From contig JAMDYG010000002.1 of NCBI GenBank assembly GCA_024160085.1, positions 186,001 to 250,000 of the forward strand: a stretch of DNA of 64,000 nt, written 5' to 3'. Of this stretch, positions 45,325 to 55,694 are shown in pieces. Numbering within the stretch: position 1 is the first letter of the stretch; every line of letters starts with the position of its first letter. Position numbers and translations under genes: made by a program. Source of the DNA: Serratia symbiotica. GTDB lineage: Bacteria > Pseudomonadota > Gammaproteobacteria > Enterobacterales > Enterobacteriaceae. The notes below the pieces were generated by a model, which did not search any database, had not been told where the DNA came from, and was given only the letters and a program-made list of their open reading frames with translations.

Positions 45325-46998
45325 TGAGGGTGTTGAAAGGAACATGGGCCACATTGCTGGCCGTTTTTTTGCTCTGGCTTATTTAATTCCGCTATAAATG
45401 GCCGTCTGTTGTGGCAGCCAGATGGAAACTAGCTACGCCGAAACAGCCGTGAAATGCTGCAACGTGGTAATGGTAGGGGGGATAGCACCTGTGTTGGGGT
45501 TGCGCTATTTTGAAAAGCTGGTAGCCGGATACTGGTTCAATAACATCAGCCAATGACTATTCGGAAACAATAATTTTGCGGTGCGTTTCGCTTCAGTATT
45601 TAGTACCGGAATAACAGCCCTGTTGATATTTGCTCTGGCGATGCTTGTGTAGCGCAATACGTATCGCGCCTACCTGTCAGTATTAATTTCTTATCGATGG
45701 TGTTGGTATTCAGCATCGGTACCTACAGCGTGCTCGATCAGATGATTGCCTTGTGGCTGACGGCGGCGATGGTCAGTTACCATCTGACTCTGAAAGCGAC
45801 CTCAGCCAAAGGTAAGTTAGGCGGCTACGCGCTGCTTGGGTTAGCCTGCGGTTGTAGGCTTTATGACCAAAGGGTTCCTAGCGCTGGCAGTGCTAGTGAT
45901 TGCGGTGATCCCGGTAGTGATCCAGCAGCGGCGCATCAAAGATCTGTTGCTCTTTGGGCCGATGACGATCTTTGTGGTGCTATTACTTAGCCTACCTTGG
46001 GCGCTGGCTATCGCCCAGCGAGAGCCAGATTTATGGAATTATTTCTTCTGGGTAGAACATATCCAGCGCTTCACTGAGGATAAGGCCCAACACAAAGCAC
46101 CGTTCTGGTATTATTTGCCGATTTTAATGGCGGCGGTGTTGCCGTGGCTCTGACATTGCTGCCGTGAGCGTTGCTCAAATGTTGGCGTAAACGGGGGCAG
46201 CGACCAAAACTGTTCTTCCTGCTCAGTTGGGTAATTATGCCCATGATCTTCTTCAGCGTTGCCAAAGGCAAGCTACCGATCTACATTCTGCCGTGCATGG
46301 CACCCGTTAGCACTATTGATGGCGGCCTATGCGGAGGATGCTGCAAAGGCACTGTGCAGAAAAGTATTCAAGGTCAACGCACTGTTGAACGGGCTATTTG
46401 GTCTGATTGGCATAGTAGTGCTGTTACTGGGCTTTGGGCTGTTTCCCAAGGTGCAGTTGTTTAGCTCCCAAGAATAGCAGAAAGGTGTGATTGTCATTGT
46501 CGCTTTTGGCTGCTGGCTGCTGTTCGCGATTGTTTCCGCAAGCGATAAAGTTCAGCGATGGCGCTAGGCAGCGGCTTGCCCACTGTTACTGTGTCTGCTG
46601 ATCGGTTACGCCATTCCGCAACAGGTTACCGATTCCAAGTTACCGCAGAGTTTTATTCGCATTAACAGGGCAGAACTGGAGCACGGCCAATACGTGCTGA
46701 TCGACAGCGTGAGTATAGCCGATGGCTTGTCCTGGGAACTAAAGCGCAGCGATGTACTAATGTTCAGCCACAAAAAAGGGAGGTCACCTACGGCTTGGAA
46801 TATCCAGATGCCAAAGGTCATTTTATCAGCGATGCTAGCTTTCTACAGTGGTTGTTACAGGCGCGTAAGCAGGGAAATGTATCGTTGGTTTTGTAGTTTT
46901 CACGCGGAGAAAGCCTTGAACAACAGCATCTGCCTGCGGCAGATAAGGTTCAGGTAATGAATCTCCTGGCGTTGGTTTGGTAAAAACAGCAGCCATGA
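45324..46998 (+). pseudogene. arnT: ArnT, Ara4N lipid A transferase, heavily broken
   Basis: ArnT is an inner-membrane glycosyltransferase that attaches L-Ara4N to lipid A. Readable traces include [53 protein letters not shown], the open stretch [20 protein letters not shown], and [20 protein letters not shown] and FFLLSWVIMPMIFFSVAKGK. Stops and shifts occur roughly every 100-250 bases. The damage is heavier than in arnD or arnA. It overlaps the arnE start. Confidence 0.92.
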
Positions 46999-47349
46999 TC
47001 GGTTTTCTGTTAGTGATAGTTATTAGCTTGCTTACATGTAGTTGGCAGCTATGTCAGAAACAGGCGGTGCACTGCTAGCACAACTACCTACTGAGGTGCA
47101 GCTAAAGAAGACGCTGCGTTGGCTGGCATTGGTAGTATTACTGCTGGCACTCGGCATAGTGGTATAGCTCAAGGTGTTTGTTGCAGCACCTTGCCGATCA
47201 GCCTAGCTTACCCACTGCTCAGTCTTAACCCGGTGCTGGTGACACTGGCAACGAGCTGGTTGTTTGATGAAGCTACCACTGTACGCTACTGGTGTGGTGT
47301 AGTCTCGATTATGCTGGGGATCTTGCTGATGAGCGTGTACCCATCATGA
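46995..47349 (+). pseudogene. arnE: ArnE, undecaprenyl-P-Ara4N flippase subunit, broken
   Basis: ArnE with ArnF flips the lipid-linked sugar across the inner membrane. It begins MIGFLLVIVISLLTCSWQLC with the QLCQKQA motif, is shifted near 47075 and again near 47165, and ends in an open stretch [20 protein letters not shown] and [20 protein letters not shown]. EmrE-like small membrane protein. It overlaps arnT and arnF by 4 bases each. Confidence 0.88.
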
Positions 47350-47749
47350 TGGAATATTTCTGGGGAGCCGCCAGCGTGCTGCTGGTGACGCTGGCGCAGT
47401 TGTTGATGAAGTGGGGCATGGCATAAATTCCGCTACTCTCCTTTGCCAGTCTCACACCATCGTTGTTAAGTAAGTACGAGTTGCTGCTATTGGTGGTCAG
47501 AGTGGCAGTATCTTCGGTTATGCGCTATCGATGCTGTGTTGGTTCTTTGTGCCGCGTAATTTGTTACTTAGCCGTGCTTATCCTTTGCTGAGCCTCAGTT
47601 ATGCCCTGGTTTATTTGGCGTCGGTGATGCTACTGTGGTTTAACGAACCAGCCAGTGTGCTGAAATCATTTGGGGTGCTGTTAATTCTGTTTGGCGTGTG
47701 ATTGATTAGCAGCAGCAAGGCTGTTACTAAAGCATCTGAACAGGGCTAA
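47346..47749 (+). pseudogene. arnF: ArnF, undecaprenyl-P-Ara4N flippase subunit, broken
   Basis: It starts MEYFWGAASVLLVTLAQLLM and KWGMA, followed by a stop (TAA at about 47425). The remaining membrane segments can be read in other frames ([20 protein letters not shown] and [20 protein letters not shown]). It is the last gene of the operon; its end reads SEQG. No terminator is obvious right after it. Confidence 0.85.
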
Positions 47750-47957
47750 TCGGGCATGATTACCAGCAATTTTCTGTGAGCGCAGCTGGTGGACACAGGG
47801 GAGACAGTTTATTATTTCCTTTGCAGAATTTGCGTTTTTTCTCGTGTAGCAGATCAATTAACGCCAAATAGTCCCCCCGCAGGCCATATTTGCTATGTAA
47901 TCCGTGTAGCAAAGTGAGATGGCATGATACGGTAACCAAGTTTAATGAAGGGATATT

Positions 47958-48280
47958 ATGCTCTTAGGTTTTTATTAGCTAGTGTAACTCTTGCCGGATG
48001 CAGCAGCCATGCACCGCCTACTGGACGCTTGGCAGACTCTATTGTAGTGATAGCACGCAATTGAATAAGCAACTGCGTCAATAGTACGGAACGCCTTACC
48101 GTTACGGAGGTATAGATCGCGTGGTGTAGATTACTCATGGTTCGTTCACCGTACTTACCGTGATCGCTTCGATATCTCGTTACCGCGCTCAACCGAAGCG
48201 TAGACTTCACTCGGTACTCAGGTTTCGCACGATGTAACGTCTATTGGAAACGCGTCTACTGGCAGGCTAGGCGTATCTAG
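47958..48280 (+). pseudogene. nlpC: NlpC, lipoprotein of the NlpC/P60 peptidase family, broken
   Basis: Traces run from a lipoprotein signal (LRFLLASVTLAGCSSHAPP) through GRLADSI and GTPYRYGG to DRFDISLPRSTEA and the end NVYWKRVYWQARRI. Several stops and frameshifts are present. The catalytic motif RGVDCSGF reads RGVDYSWF, so the active cysteine is lost. About 40 residues between SLGTQVSHD and NVYWK, including the catalytic histidine, are deleted. In E. coli nlpC follows ihfA-btuCED. Confidence 0.85.
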
Positions 48281-48667
48281 CCTTAATTAATTCAAATTTG
48301 CCAAGCCATGGGTATGCATTTTTTCGCAACAATTCGGCAAATAAGAGGGTGAATTGTAGTGTTATTAAATTTAATTAGTATTCACGATTCTGTTGATTGA
48401 TGGTTTAAGAGATTTTGTTATGGTAGACTCTTTTTGTTGAGCGGTTTTTTAATAGAAACAAGGGCGGTAGTTAAAACTCCCCCACTATAAGTTAAATTCC
48501 TTTTTAAATTTGAATATTCCCAAATCAAGTGGTTTCTTTATGCATTTCCATTTCAAGCTAGTAATTAAGTGTTAATTTATTGATATTTATTATTAAATTA
48601 CTAGGGGTTGATCGAAAAAATATATTGATATAGGCTGAGCAGCTCGCCATTCAGCCTATGGTATTAA
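48281..48667. other. AT-rich gap between nlpC and ydiV remnants
   Basis: No ORF, tRNA or repeat recognised. The stretch is markedly AT-rich compared with the genes around it, as expected for long-decayed or promoter sequence. Confidence 0.4.
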
Positions 48668-48724
48668 TGGGAAAATCCAACTTAAAGCTGACTTTAGTAG
48701 TCGCCATGTCAACCTGTTTACTCA

Positions 48725-49412
48725 ATGGAAGGTAAGTTGTTTGCGGTGGAAATGTTAAGCTATTTCAACAGTATAGATGACGATTTAACTATGCTAGTCG
48801 GCATTGGGATTAGTTTATTGAGCCTCGAACAAAGGATTGAGCTATTTAATGAGCAATTTATACTGGTGCATCGCTACGCAGCCTGGTTCAGCAAGCATGA
48901 TGTGCTACTGACCATCAATATCGAAGAAGCTGTTGTCGAATCGATTCTTTCCGATCAACAGATGTGCTAACGTATAGCATATTGTCCCTTTATTACATTT
49001 GAAATTAGTGAGGATTTTCCAAATCTATCCGCTGGGAAGAATAATGAAAGCGTCAGCCGATTAAGCGAAATGTTTATGTTGTGTCTAGACAATTTCATTT
49101 CGGGGAATGCAACGCTGACGGCACTGTACGATGGCCTATTTGACTATGTAAGGATCGACAAAGTAAAGATCGACAAATGATTTTACTGGCAGCTATTTAC
49201 CCATCAGGGGTATGGCGTGGTTATTGATGCACTGCTAAAGAATATCAATCTATTGTGCAAGGGGGTGATTGTCGTAGGAATAAAGCGAAAAGCATACTTC
49301 AATAAACTCAGGCATGTGGGCGTTTTTGTCCTACAAGGTTTTTTATGGCCCAGTGTTTGTGTAGACAGTCTACAGGCTTTGCAAGCGATGCCTGGCGAGT
49401 TCAATAATACAA
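48725..49412 (+). pseudogene. ydiV: YdiV-like degenerate EAL-domain protein, broken
   Basis: In E. coli, YdiV is an inactive EAL protein that binds FlhD and represses flagella, and its gene follows nlpC. The pieces GKLFAVEMLSYFNSIDDDLT, RIELFNEQFILVHRYAAWFS, GNATLTALYDGLFDYVRIDK and LRHVGVFVLQGFLWPSVCVD fit that family. A stop after SDQQMC (48970), a further shift, and a stop after VKIDK (about 49180) break it. The open frame runs on past the expected end to 49603 through sequence I do not recognise. The 5' limit is uncertain, since related sequence may begin near 48660. Confidence 0.72.
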
Positions 49413-49568
49413 ATATATGCCTATCATACGGCAAGTTGCCTGTGCGTCAGCTTTCCTCACTCACCCAGTCAATTATCGGTATCAGTGTTTGGGGATTAAT
49501 GAACCGCATCTTTGAAGTTCAGCCTGAACTGTCCCGATTTTCTTGTAAAGAGATAAGTCAGGAAATTC

Positions 49569-49601
49569 AGGCTGCCAGATTGTTAATTTTTCTGGCAGCC
49601 T
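49569..49601 (+). terminator. strong hairpin after the ydiV remnant
   Basis: AGGCTGCCAGA (49569-49579) pairs perfectly over 11 bases with TCTGGCAGCCT (49591-49601), followed by AATAGGCTTTT. Confidence 0.75.
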
Positions 49602-49609
49602 AATAGGCT

Positions 49610-49900
49610 TTTAGGCTGCTACTGGTGGTATGTGACCGATACGTTCTAGCCACCTGCGATTGTTATACTAGTCCGCCTACACCAGTGTCGCCAGCTCCAC
49701 TTCTGCGTGGTTTTTCCAGCTGTTATGGTGTATGACTTCAGCTTTGTAAAGGCCATTGATACTCTCGGCCAGTGCATTATCGTAACAGTGTCACCTGTGC
49801 TGCCCGTTGATGCCAGCAGATCTGCGTCCTGCATCCGCGCTCTGCGTATATGCCAGCGAGACGTACTACGAGCCTTTGATGCCTTTCTAAGAGTCAAATA
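49610..49900 (-). mobile_element. IS3-family transposase OrfB fragment
   Basis: On the minus strand, YDNALAESINGLYKAEVIH followed by SWKNHAEVELATLV and YNNRRWLERIGHIPP is the C-terminal end of an IS3-family OrfB. Upstream, in another frame, are traces of STGSTGD. The catalytic glutamate in ALAESING is visible. The rest of the element is missing. Confidence 0.82.
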
Positions 49901-50029
49901 TTAATTTGGGTGCTGTTGATTAAAATATTTTGATTACGTATCAGCGTATAAACTTCACGTGATATGTACCTTTTCAGACAATGCAATGCTTCCATCCTGG
50001 GTGTGCCCTTCGGCCATATTCCTGTGTTT

Positions 50030-50695
50030 TTGCATCGATACGCAATTGGGCGCTGGTTTACCAAAAACTGATGCAGGAATGTGGTTTACTCAACCGCCAG
50101 CTGGGGAAGCACCGGCATAGTGGGGCTTAGGAAGAAGCATTGGCCTCGCTAAACCTATTGAAAAGGCGATTTATACCAGCCTTACTGAACTAGGTCTGGT
50201 ATGGGTACATCAGCTATATCCGCATCCCTGGTGGTTGGTGTTACCTCGCGTTGGTTGTCGAGCTTTATTCATGCCGCGTGGTGGACTCCGCACTCTCGCT
50301 ATCACCGGATGTGAACCTTGCTTGTCGCGCTATACGTAATACCCTGGAGAGGTGCCGGTGTCACGGGTATCTGCTCTTTCATTTAGAACCGGGCTGTCAA
50401 TATAAAAGCAAACAATACAGGCGGTTATTATGGCAAAACGGGGCAATACAAAGCATGAGTTGCCGAGGAAATTGCCTGGATAACTCACCAATGGAAAGGG
50501 GGTTCCGAAGACTGAAAAGTGAATGGATACCGGGCGTGGCTTATAAAGAGCTCCATTACGCTTGCAGGATATCCAGAACTGGCTGCACAACGGGTACAAC
50601 CAGATTCGACCACATAAGTATAACGGTGGGTTATCACCCTGCGAGTACGAAATCAATGGAGATAGTAGGCTATGAAGGTATCCTGATTTTGTGAT
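50030..50695 (+). mobile_element. second IS3-family OrfB remnant, opposite strand
   Basis: The plus strand reads YISYIRIPGGWCYLALVVEL (around the first catalytic Asp, here changed), SMSCRGNCLDNSPMERGFRR, LKSEWIPGVAYKE and, in another frame, YNQIRPHKYNGGLSP. This is an IS3-family OrfB different from the fragment at 49610-49900. Stops and shifts are frequent (about 50130, 50180, 50560). The 5' end and OrfA are not recognisable. Confidence 0.8.
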
Positions 50696-51211
50696 CTGCT
50701 ACCCGGAACGGGCTTTACCGTCTTTTTTCGCGTCCAAGAGGTTCATCGTAAACTTACGGGATAGGCTCTAAGTTCTGCCTCCTTAATACTTATTGCCGTA
50801 AATAGACTTGCGGCAATGCCACTTCTAGATGATGTACTACCCCTAACATGATCGGCCTGATACCATCGGGTGAGAATGCCAGTGCATAGCACCTTTTGCG
50901 GTGTTCCCGCTGCGGCCAGGTCGAGATCGTCGTGCAGTACACAGCGGACCCCCAGCGGCTGTTGGCGTGTCAAAGAGCGCAGCAGCCGCAGCATATGTTA
51001 TTGGTGATATAGGTCTAATGCCGAGTTTAGTTCGTCAAGAAACAGCCATGAATGGGAGGGCTGTGGTTGCCATAGCTGCGCTAGCACGCGCGCCAACCGC
51101 ACCCTTTGTTGTTCACCGCCAGAAAGCTAGCGATAGTCACGCTGTGCCAGCTCAAGGCAATCAGTCTACGCCATAACCTGTTCTATCGCCTGCTGCCTGT
51201 CTCGCTGACCA

Positions 51212-51487
51212 TGTTATCTACGTCATATCCTGAGTGTACTGCCGGAGTGGCCCCGCGTAATAAAGTGGCCTAACTTCTGCCCTTGAAAGTGGATCTCACT
51301 TCTACGCTTATGATATTACTACGTCTATTGACCGGTTACTTGACGCTAAGCGGCGGCAAATGCTGGCTGCTCGATCTCCCGCTGGATCAGCGGCTACCAC
51401 AACAGTTGGCAAAAGTACAGGCGGTGATGCGCCAATATAGCGATCTGGCTTTTCCTTTCACCGTGGGAGAAGTGATTAGCATGAGGC
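51212..51487 (+). other. inverted segment joining the IS66 tail and the middle of hmuV
   Basis: On the plus strand this segment reads, in order, the tnpC C-terminus (HILSVLPEWP, shifted, then LKVDLTST), the IS end, the 8-base target copy GATATTAC, and hmuV from LLRLLTGYL to VGEVISM. Sequences on both sides read the minus strand. The simplest history is IS66 insertion followed by inversion of about 276 bases. Confidence 0.85.
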
Positions 51488-52988
51488 GATCATAAGCCTG
51501 CGGGTCGATTCCGTTGAGTTTGCACGTACCGGTCAGGTGGTACAGCAGTGCGCCGCGCTCACCACCATGGTCGCTGCCGAAGAAGATATAATTTTTCCCC
51601 AGACAGATATTTCTCAACGCCCGTTCCACTGCGTTATTGTCAGGTTCCTCCAGCCCATCATCGGCGTAATAACACAACGCATCCCATTGGTTCAACGTAT
51701 ACGCTAACGCTTTACCCAACTGGGATTTTTTCGACAGCGTCGCGCTTTTATCCACTATCTACTCATGTAGTGAGTCGAGTAACGGTTTAGCTCGGTCCCG
51801 TCTCTGACTGCCTGACTACCTTTTGCTTCCGTCCTGCCGCACGTATTTCTTCCTCTATAACGTAGAGTTGACCGATGCGTTTCAGGGCTTCCTCGGCCGT
51901 GGCATCCTGGGTACTGATGTACAACATCATGGGTTTTCTACGGGCGTGTGCCCAGCATGCAACCTCGATCAGTGCACCGTCTTCACGTTCTGCATTGAAC
52001 AACTGGTCATAACCGCCGCACGCATCGGCCGGCAACATGCCACTATATTGGCGAAGATGTTGTTGCGGATGTTTTCCCTGCCGGTCCGGCGAGTAGGCAA
52101 ACCAGGCCGCCGGTGTGTCTGATGAACTAACGTTACGGTTATCGCGGACATAAGTCCAGAGCCGCCCAGTTTTCGTCTTCTTCCTACCCGGGGACAACAC
52201 TGGCACCGGCGTATCGTCAGTATGAAGTTTGCGGGTATCCGACGTAGCGGTACAGTGCTTCGTTCAGCGGTGCCGTTAACCAGCAGCAGGCATCTACCCT
52301 GTTGGAGAGCAAGGCTCGACTCAGGTCCACGCCCTGACGGGCTAGGATTTCAGTTTGACGATACAAGGGCAAGTGTTAGCCGTATTTTGACGTCATCACC
52401 TGGGACAGCAGGCTAGGCCCTGCGATGCCGCGGTCAATGGGACGCGAGGGGCTTCAAAAATGCAGTCACACTTTTCGCACGCCTTTTTCACCCTGACGGT
52501 GCGGATTACTTTCAGAGCGCAGGCGACCATTTCCAGCTGTTCTGCGCTGACTTCGCCGAGATATTTAAGGTTACTTCCGCACTTATGACAGCCGGTTTCC
52601 ACGGGCTCAAGGCGGTTCATCTCACACGGAAGGTGTTCGGGAAGTGGCTAACGATACCGGGACTGGCGAAGCTGACTGGGAACTTGCGGGTCGTTTTCCG
52701 ACCGTTGTGACGGTCACCAGCCTGCTCGTGCAGTTTCAGCACCGCTTCAGCCTCTTCCACCTGTCGGCGAAGTTTTTCAGAGCGGGTACCGAACAATATC
52801 CGGTGCAGCTTTTCCAGTTGCGTACGTAGATGCTCTATTTCCCGCTTTTCGTTTTCTATCTTTTCTTCTGCACGGGACAGCGCCGAGCTCAGGAAGGACT
52901 CAGTCTCTTCCACGAGGCTGAGTTTGTTATTTTTCTGTCAGAGCTCTTTTTCAAGGGCTGCGATGTGGGTGAGATAGTGGTGTTCCAT
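51488..52988 (-). pseudogene. tnpC: IS66-family TnpC (DDE transposase) remnant
   Basis: The ATG at 52988 opens MEHHYLTHIAALEKEL, a stop, then the coiled-coil EETESFLSSALSRAEEKIEN and LHRILFGTRSEKLRRQVEEA, a zinc-finger-like segment (CHKCGSNLKYLGEVSAEQLE), and later YDQLFNAEREDGALIEVACW (catalytic region) and NNAVERALRNICLGKNYIFF (with the DDE glutamate). Stops and shifts are present throughout. The sequence stops at [10 protein letters not shown] (51488). The missing end (RHILSVLPEWP and beyond) lies inverted at 51212-51300. Confidence 0.88.
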
Positions 52989-53024
52989 GACCATGGTTAT
53001 AATGGGGTCATGGTGTTTTTACAA

Positions 53025-53370
53025 CATTGTCAGCAAGTTAAAGCGGGGGGTGGTTCGGCTGCTGCCAGTCCAGTTTATCGAGAAGCATGGCAAGCTGTGA
53101 GCGGGTAATGGCGATTTTACCATCATGAACCATGGGCCAGACGAACTAGCCTTCCTCAAGGCGTTTGGTAAAGAGGCACAAGCCGTACCCATCTGCCCAG
53201 AGGATTTTAACCATATCGCCACGACGACCACGGAAGATGAACAGATGGCCAGAGAAGAGATTTTCCTCGAAGGCGTGTTGCACCCGTTCGCCCAGACCGT
53301 TGAACGATTTTCGCATATCCGTAACACCGGCAACCAGCCAAATACGGGTGCCTGACGGGAGGTTTATCAT
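53025..53370 (-). pseudogene. tnpB: IS66-family TnpB remnant
   Basis: The conserved TnpB text MINLPSGTRIWLVAGVTDMR, KSFNGLGERVQ and GHLFIFRGRRGDMVKILWAD is followed by a TAG in place of Gln after RLEEG (53146) and, after VWPMVHDGKIAITRSQLAML, a C-run frameshift near 53050 before the end RFNLLTML. Confidence 0.88.
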
Positions 53371-53783
53371 TTCGCTGTTCTCCCGGTCAGCTTGCAGATC
53401 AGCACCGCCAGCAGTTCGGGAGACGGATTATTCAGCGTCATTCTACCCCGACAGAACTCCACGTGGCAGGAGGTGGCGTTCAGCGAAGAAGGCTGACAGG
53501 TTGTGGCGTTATGATCACCTCATTATGTCGGGAAAGATATCCCTTCAACAGGCAGTAGCGCCGGTGATGACACGGTTGCTACCGTTGCGGGGAGGCGACG
53601 TGATATGCAGCATTCGTTCTGCTAGAGGCACAGCCATTTGAAGATGAGATTGTCATTGATGCCGTGTTCGCGGATAATATGAGCAACGCCGGCTTCGGGC
53701 TGAGAAGCCAGCTTAGCCATGCGCAGTTTAAAGTCATTTGTGTAATTTTTCCGTGGTTCAGAACGCCAGAATTGAGATGCCAT
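53367..53783 (-). pseudogene. tnpA: IS66-family TnpA (OrfA) remnant
   Basis: It starts MASQFWRSEPRKNYTNDFKL and continues RMAKLASQPEAGVAHIIREH, GINDNLIFKWL, a helix-turn-helix accessory protein of IS66 elements. Stops and frameshifts follow from about 53635. The C-terminus (ELLAVLICKLTGRTAK) overlaps the tnpB start. Confidence 0.85.
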
Positions 53784-53995
53784 TGTCAGGTGCCCGTCTA
53801 ATTTAGCTGGGAGTCTAAGCTATCGGGATTGGTCAATTAGCTACATACCACACTGACTTTACGCTTACGTAATGTCGACTTACTCGCACCATTCGGCCCG
53901 ATAATCGCCAGCATTTCACCGCTCGCGATACTGAATGAAACACTGATGTGAACCTAGAGCTATAGCACAACTGCTGGACTGTCAGGCTTGCGGTT

Positions 53996-54985
53996 CTATC
54001 CATTTATTGGTTCCCGCTGGCGCATTACCAACCATAAGAAGTAAGGCCCGCTGATCAGGCTGGTCTTCAAGTCCTAACGGCATTTCGGCCGGTACCACCA
54101 GAGTGCGCGCTAGCGTATCGCTGACCAGTAGCAAACATGCGCCAACCGGTGCGGAGCAGGGAAGCAGCCAACGGTGATCACACCACCTAGGCGCATGCGT
54201 ACCAGATGCGGCACCACCAGGACGACAAAACCAATCTCGCCACTGCTACGCCGATCAGCAGGGCGCTTAGTAATAGCAACTGCAATTTGGTACGCTGGAA
54301 ATCCACTTCCAGATAGTGGGTTTCTTCATCGCCTAACTGCAACAGGTTCAACCGCCGTGTAAGCAGCGCAACGGGCAGGATCAACGAGACGGCGATGATC
54401 AACATCAGCCACTGCGATTGGCTAAGGCTACCTATCATCCACAGGGAGAACTGACGCAATAGCTGATAGCTACTGGCATAAGACAGTACTCCGACAGCTG
54501 CCATGCACAAGGCATTGATGGCCGCCTGCCAGCAGCAGACGTGACAGACTGCCGTTGCCGCGCTCGCTACGGCTGATGGCGTAAATCAGCAGCAAGACTA
54601 GCAGACTAATGAAAGCTGCCAGCATCTGACTGTATAAGCCGATAACGGTCGGCAACGCCAGTGGCATCTCGATAATTAGCGCCATAAATAGTGCGCCGCC
54701 ACTGCTAATGCCTAGCAGGATGGGATCGGCCAGCGGATTGCGGAACAACCCCCTGCATTACCGCGCCGGAAACCGCCAGTGCACAACCGATCACCACTGC
54801 CAGCAGTACAAGTGACAGGCAGATGTGCAGCTAGATATGCCATGATCTCTCGTTGAATAGCTCACGCCACAGGGTAAGGAACGACAATGTCAATGCCTTC
54901 ATATTGGCGACGACCAATACCAGCAAGGTTAGCACAATACCAGTAGGCCGGCGATAGCCAACGGAGGGGAAGGGCGGCTGCGCAT
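53996..54985 (-). pseudogene. hmuU: HmuU, haem importer permease, broken
   Basis: A FecCD/BtuC-type permease: FRNPLADPILLGISSGGALF, SLLVLLLIYAISRSERGNGS, then in another frame AVGVLSYASSYQLLRQFSLW, IGSLSQSQWLMLIIAVSLIL, and near the C-terminus [11 protein letters not shown]. Stops and frameshifts are seen at about 54920, 54745, 54545 and 54200. It lies between hmuT and hmuV in operon order. Confidence 0.88.
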
Positions 54986-55002
54986 TACTTTTGCTCCGCC
55001 GT

Positions 55003-55694
55003 TTAGCGCAGCTTGGCCAAGGTCGCCGGAATTTCTAGGCCAAATCCCAGCAACGCTATATCATCAACGATCAGCACACGGCGATTTTTACCCGCCGGCG
55101 TTAGCGCCAGACCTGGTAAAGACCACAGCTGTTGCCAACCGCCGATCGAACGCACGCTATCTGTAGTGATCAATAACAAATCCGGCGCGCTAGCGATGAC
55201 GCATTCTTGCGACAGTGGCCGATAACGTTCGAATCCCTGCATGGCATTTTCAACCCGGCGGCCGGCGGCATCATGCCACCATGGTTCATCACAAACAGCA
55301 CCTTGACAGGTAATGGTCTGGTGTTGACCGCTGTCAATTGTTGCATGTGTCGGATACTCAGTTGCTTACCACCTTAATGCCGCTTTCGGCTAACTGTGTG
55401 AGCACTATCGCCGGCTGGCTGTACTAGTTCAGTGGTCAGCACTAGCTTTGGTTTTAGCGACAGAATGCCTTAAGCATTCAGTTGGCGCATATAGCCGATG
55501 TCCGGCAGCTTTTTAACCGCTTTTGGCTGCAAGCTGGTGCTATCGCGGGCGATCACTTCATCACCAGCGCCAAGTACGAAGACAATTTCAGTAACGTCAC
55601 CGCCTATCGAGACAATACGTTGTGTTACCGCAGTGGTTAGTGGCAGTGTCAGCGTGATCACCAGCACCAGACAACGGGTCAATGAAGGTTTCAT
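55003..55694 (-). pseudogene. hmuT: HmuT, periplasmic haem-binding protein, broken
   Basis: It begins with a signal peptide ([20 protein letters not shown]) and [20 protein letters not shown], then a stop after GYMRQLNA (55470). Later pieces are [22 protein letters not shown] and a long open end (55242-55003) with [20 protein letters not shown] and [14 protein letters not shown]. It is shorter than intact HmuT by about 45 codons, so internal deletions exist. Its start overlaps the hmuS stop. Confidence 0.88.

Larger units (their letters stand above)
51212..53868 (-). mobile_element. IS66-family element inserted in hmuV, inactive
   Basis: The outer end at 53853-53868 is CTGACTTTACGCTTAC, and the other end, now inverted, is TTCTACGCTTAT near 51300-51311. 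The flanking 8-base target duplication is GACATTAC (minus strand, 53876-53869) and GATATTAC (51312-51319), one mismatch. The element carries tnpA, tnpB and tnpC remnants in the usual order, each broken. Its last 100 bases have been flipped together with part of hmuV (51212-51487). Confidence 0.88.
50790..54003 (-). pseudogene. hmuV: HmuV, haem importer ATPase, split by an IS66-family element
   Basis: HmuV powers haem import through HmuTU. The start ([16 protein letters not shown], 54003) leads after a frameshift to GEMLAIIGPNGASKSTL, a Walker A with its second Gly changed to Ser. The gene is then cut at codons for ST-L-L by an IS66-type insertion (53868). The next segment, [17 protein letters not shown] to [11 protein letters not shown], lies inverted at 51320-51486. 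The C-terminal part with [20 protein letters not shown] and [14 protein letters not shown] (51180-50990) is again on the minus strand, and the end ALPQVYLRQ stops at 50790. Confidence 0.9.

Noticed and set aside
49413-49603. separate small gene after the ydiV remnant
   Set aside because: The open frame is continuous with the ydiV reading frame and ends in a terminator hairpin; nothing supports an independent gene.
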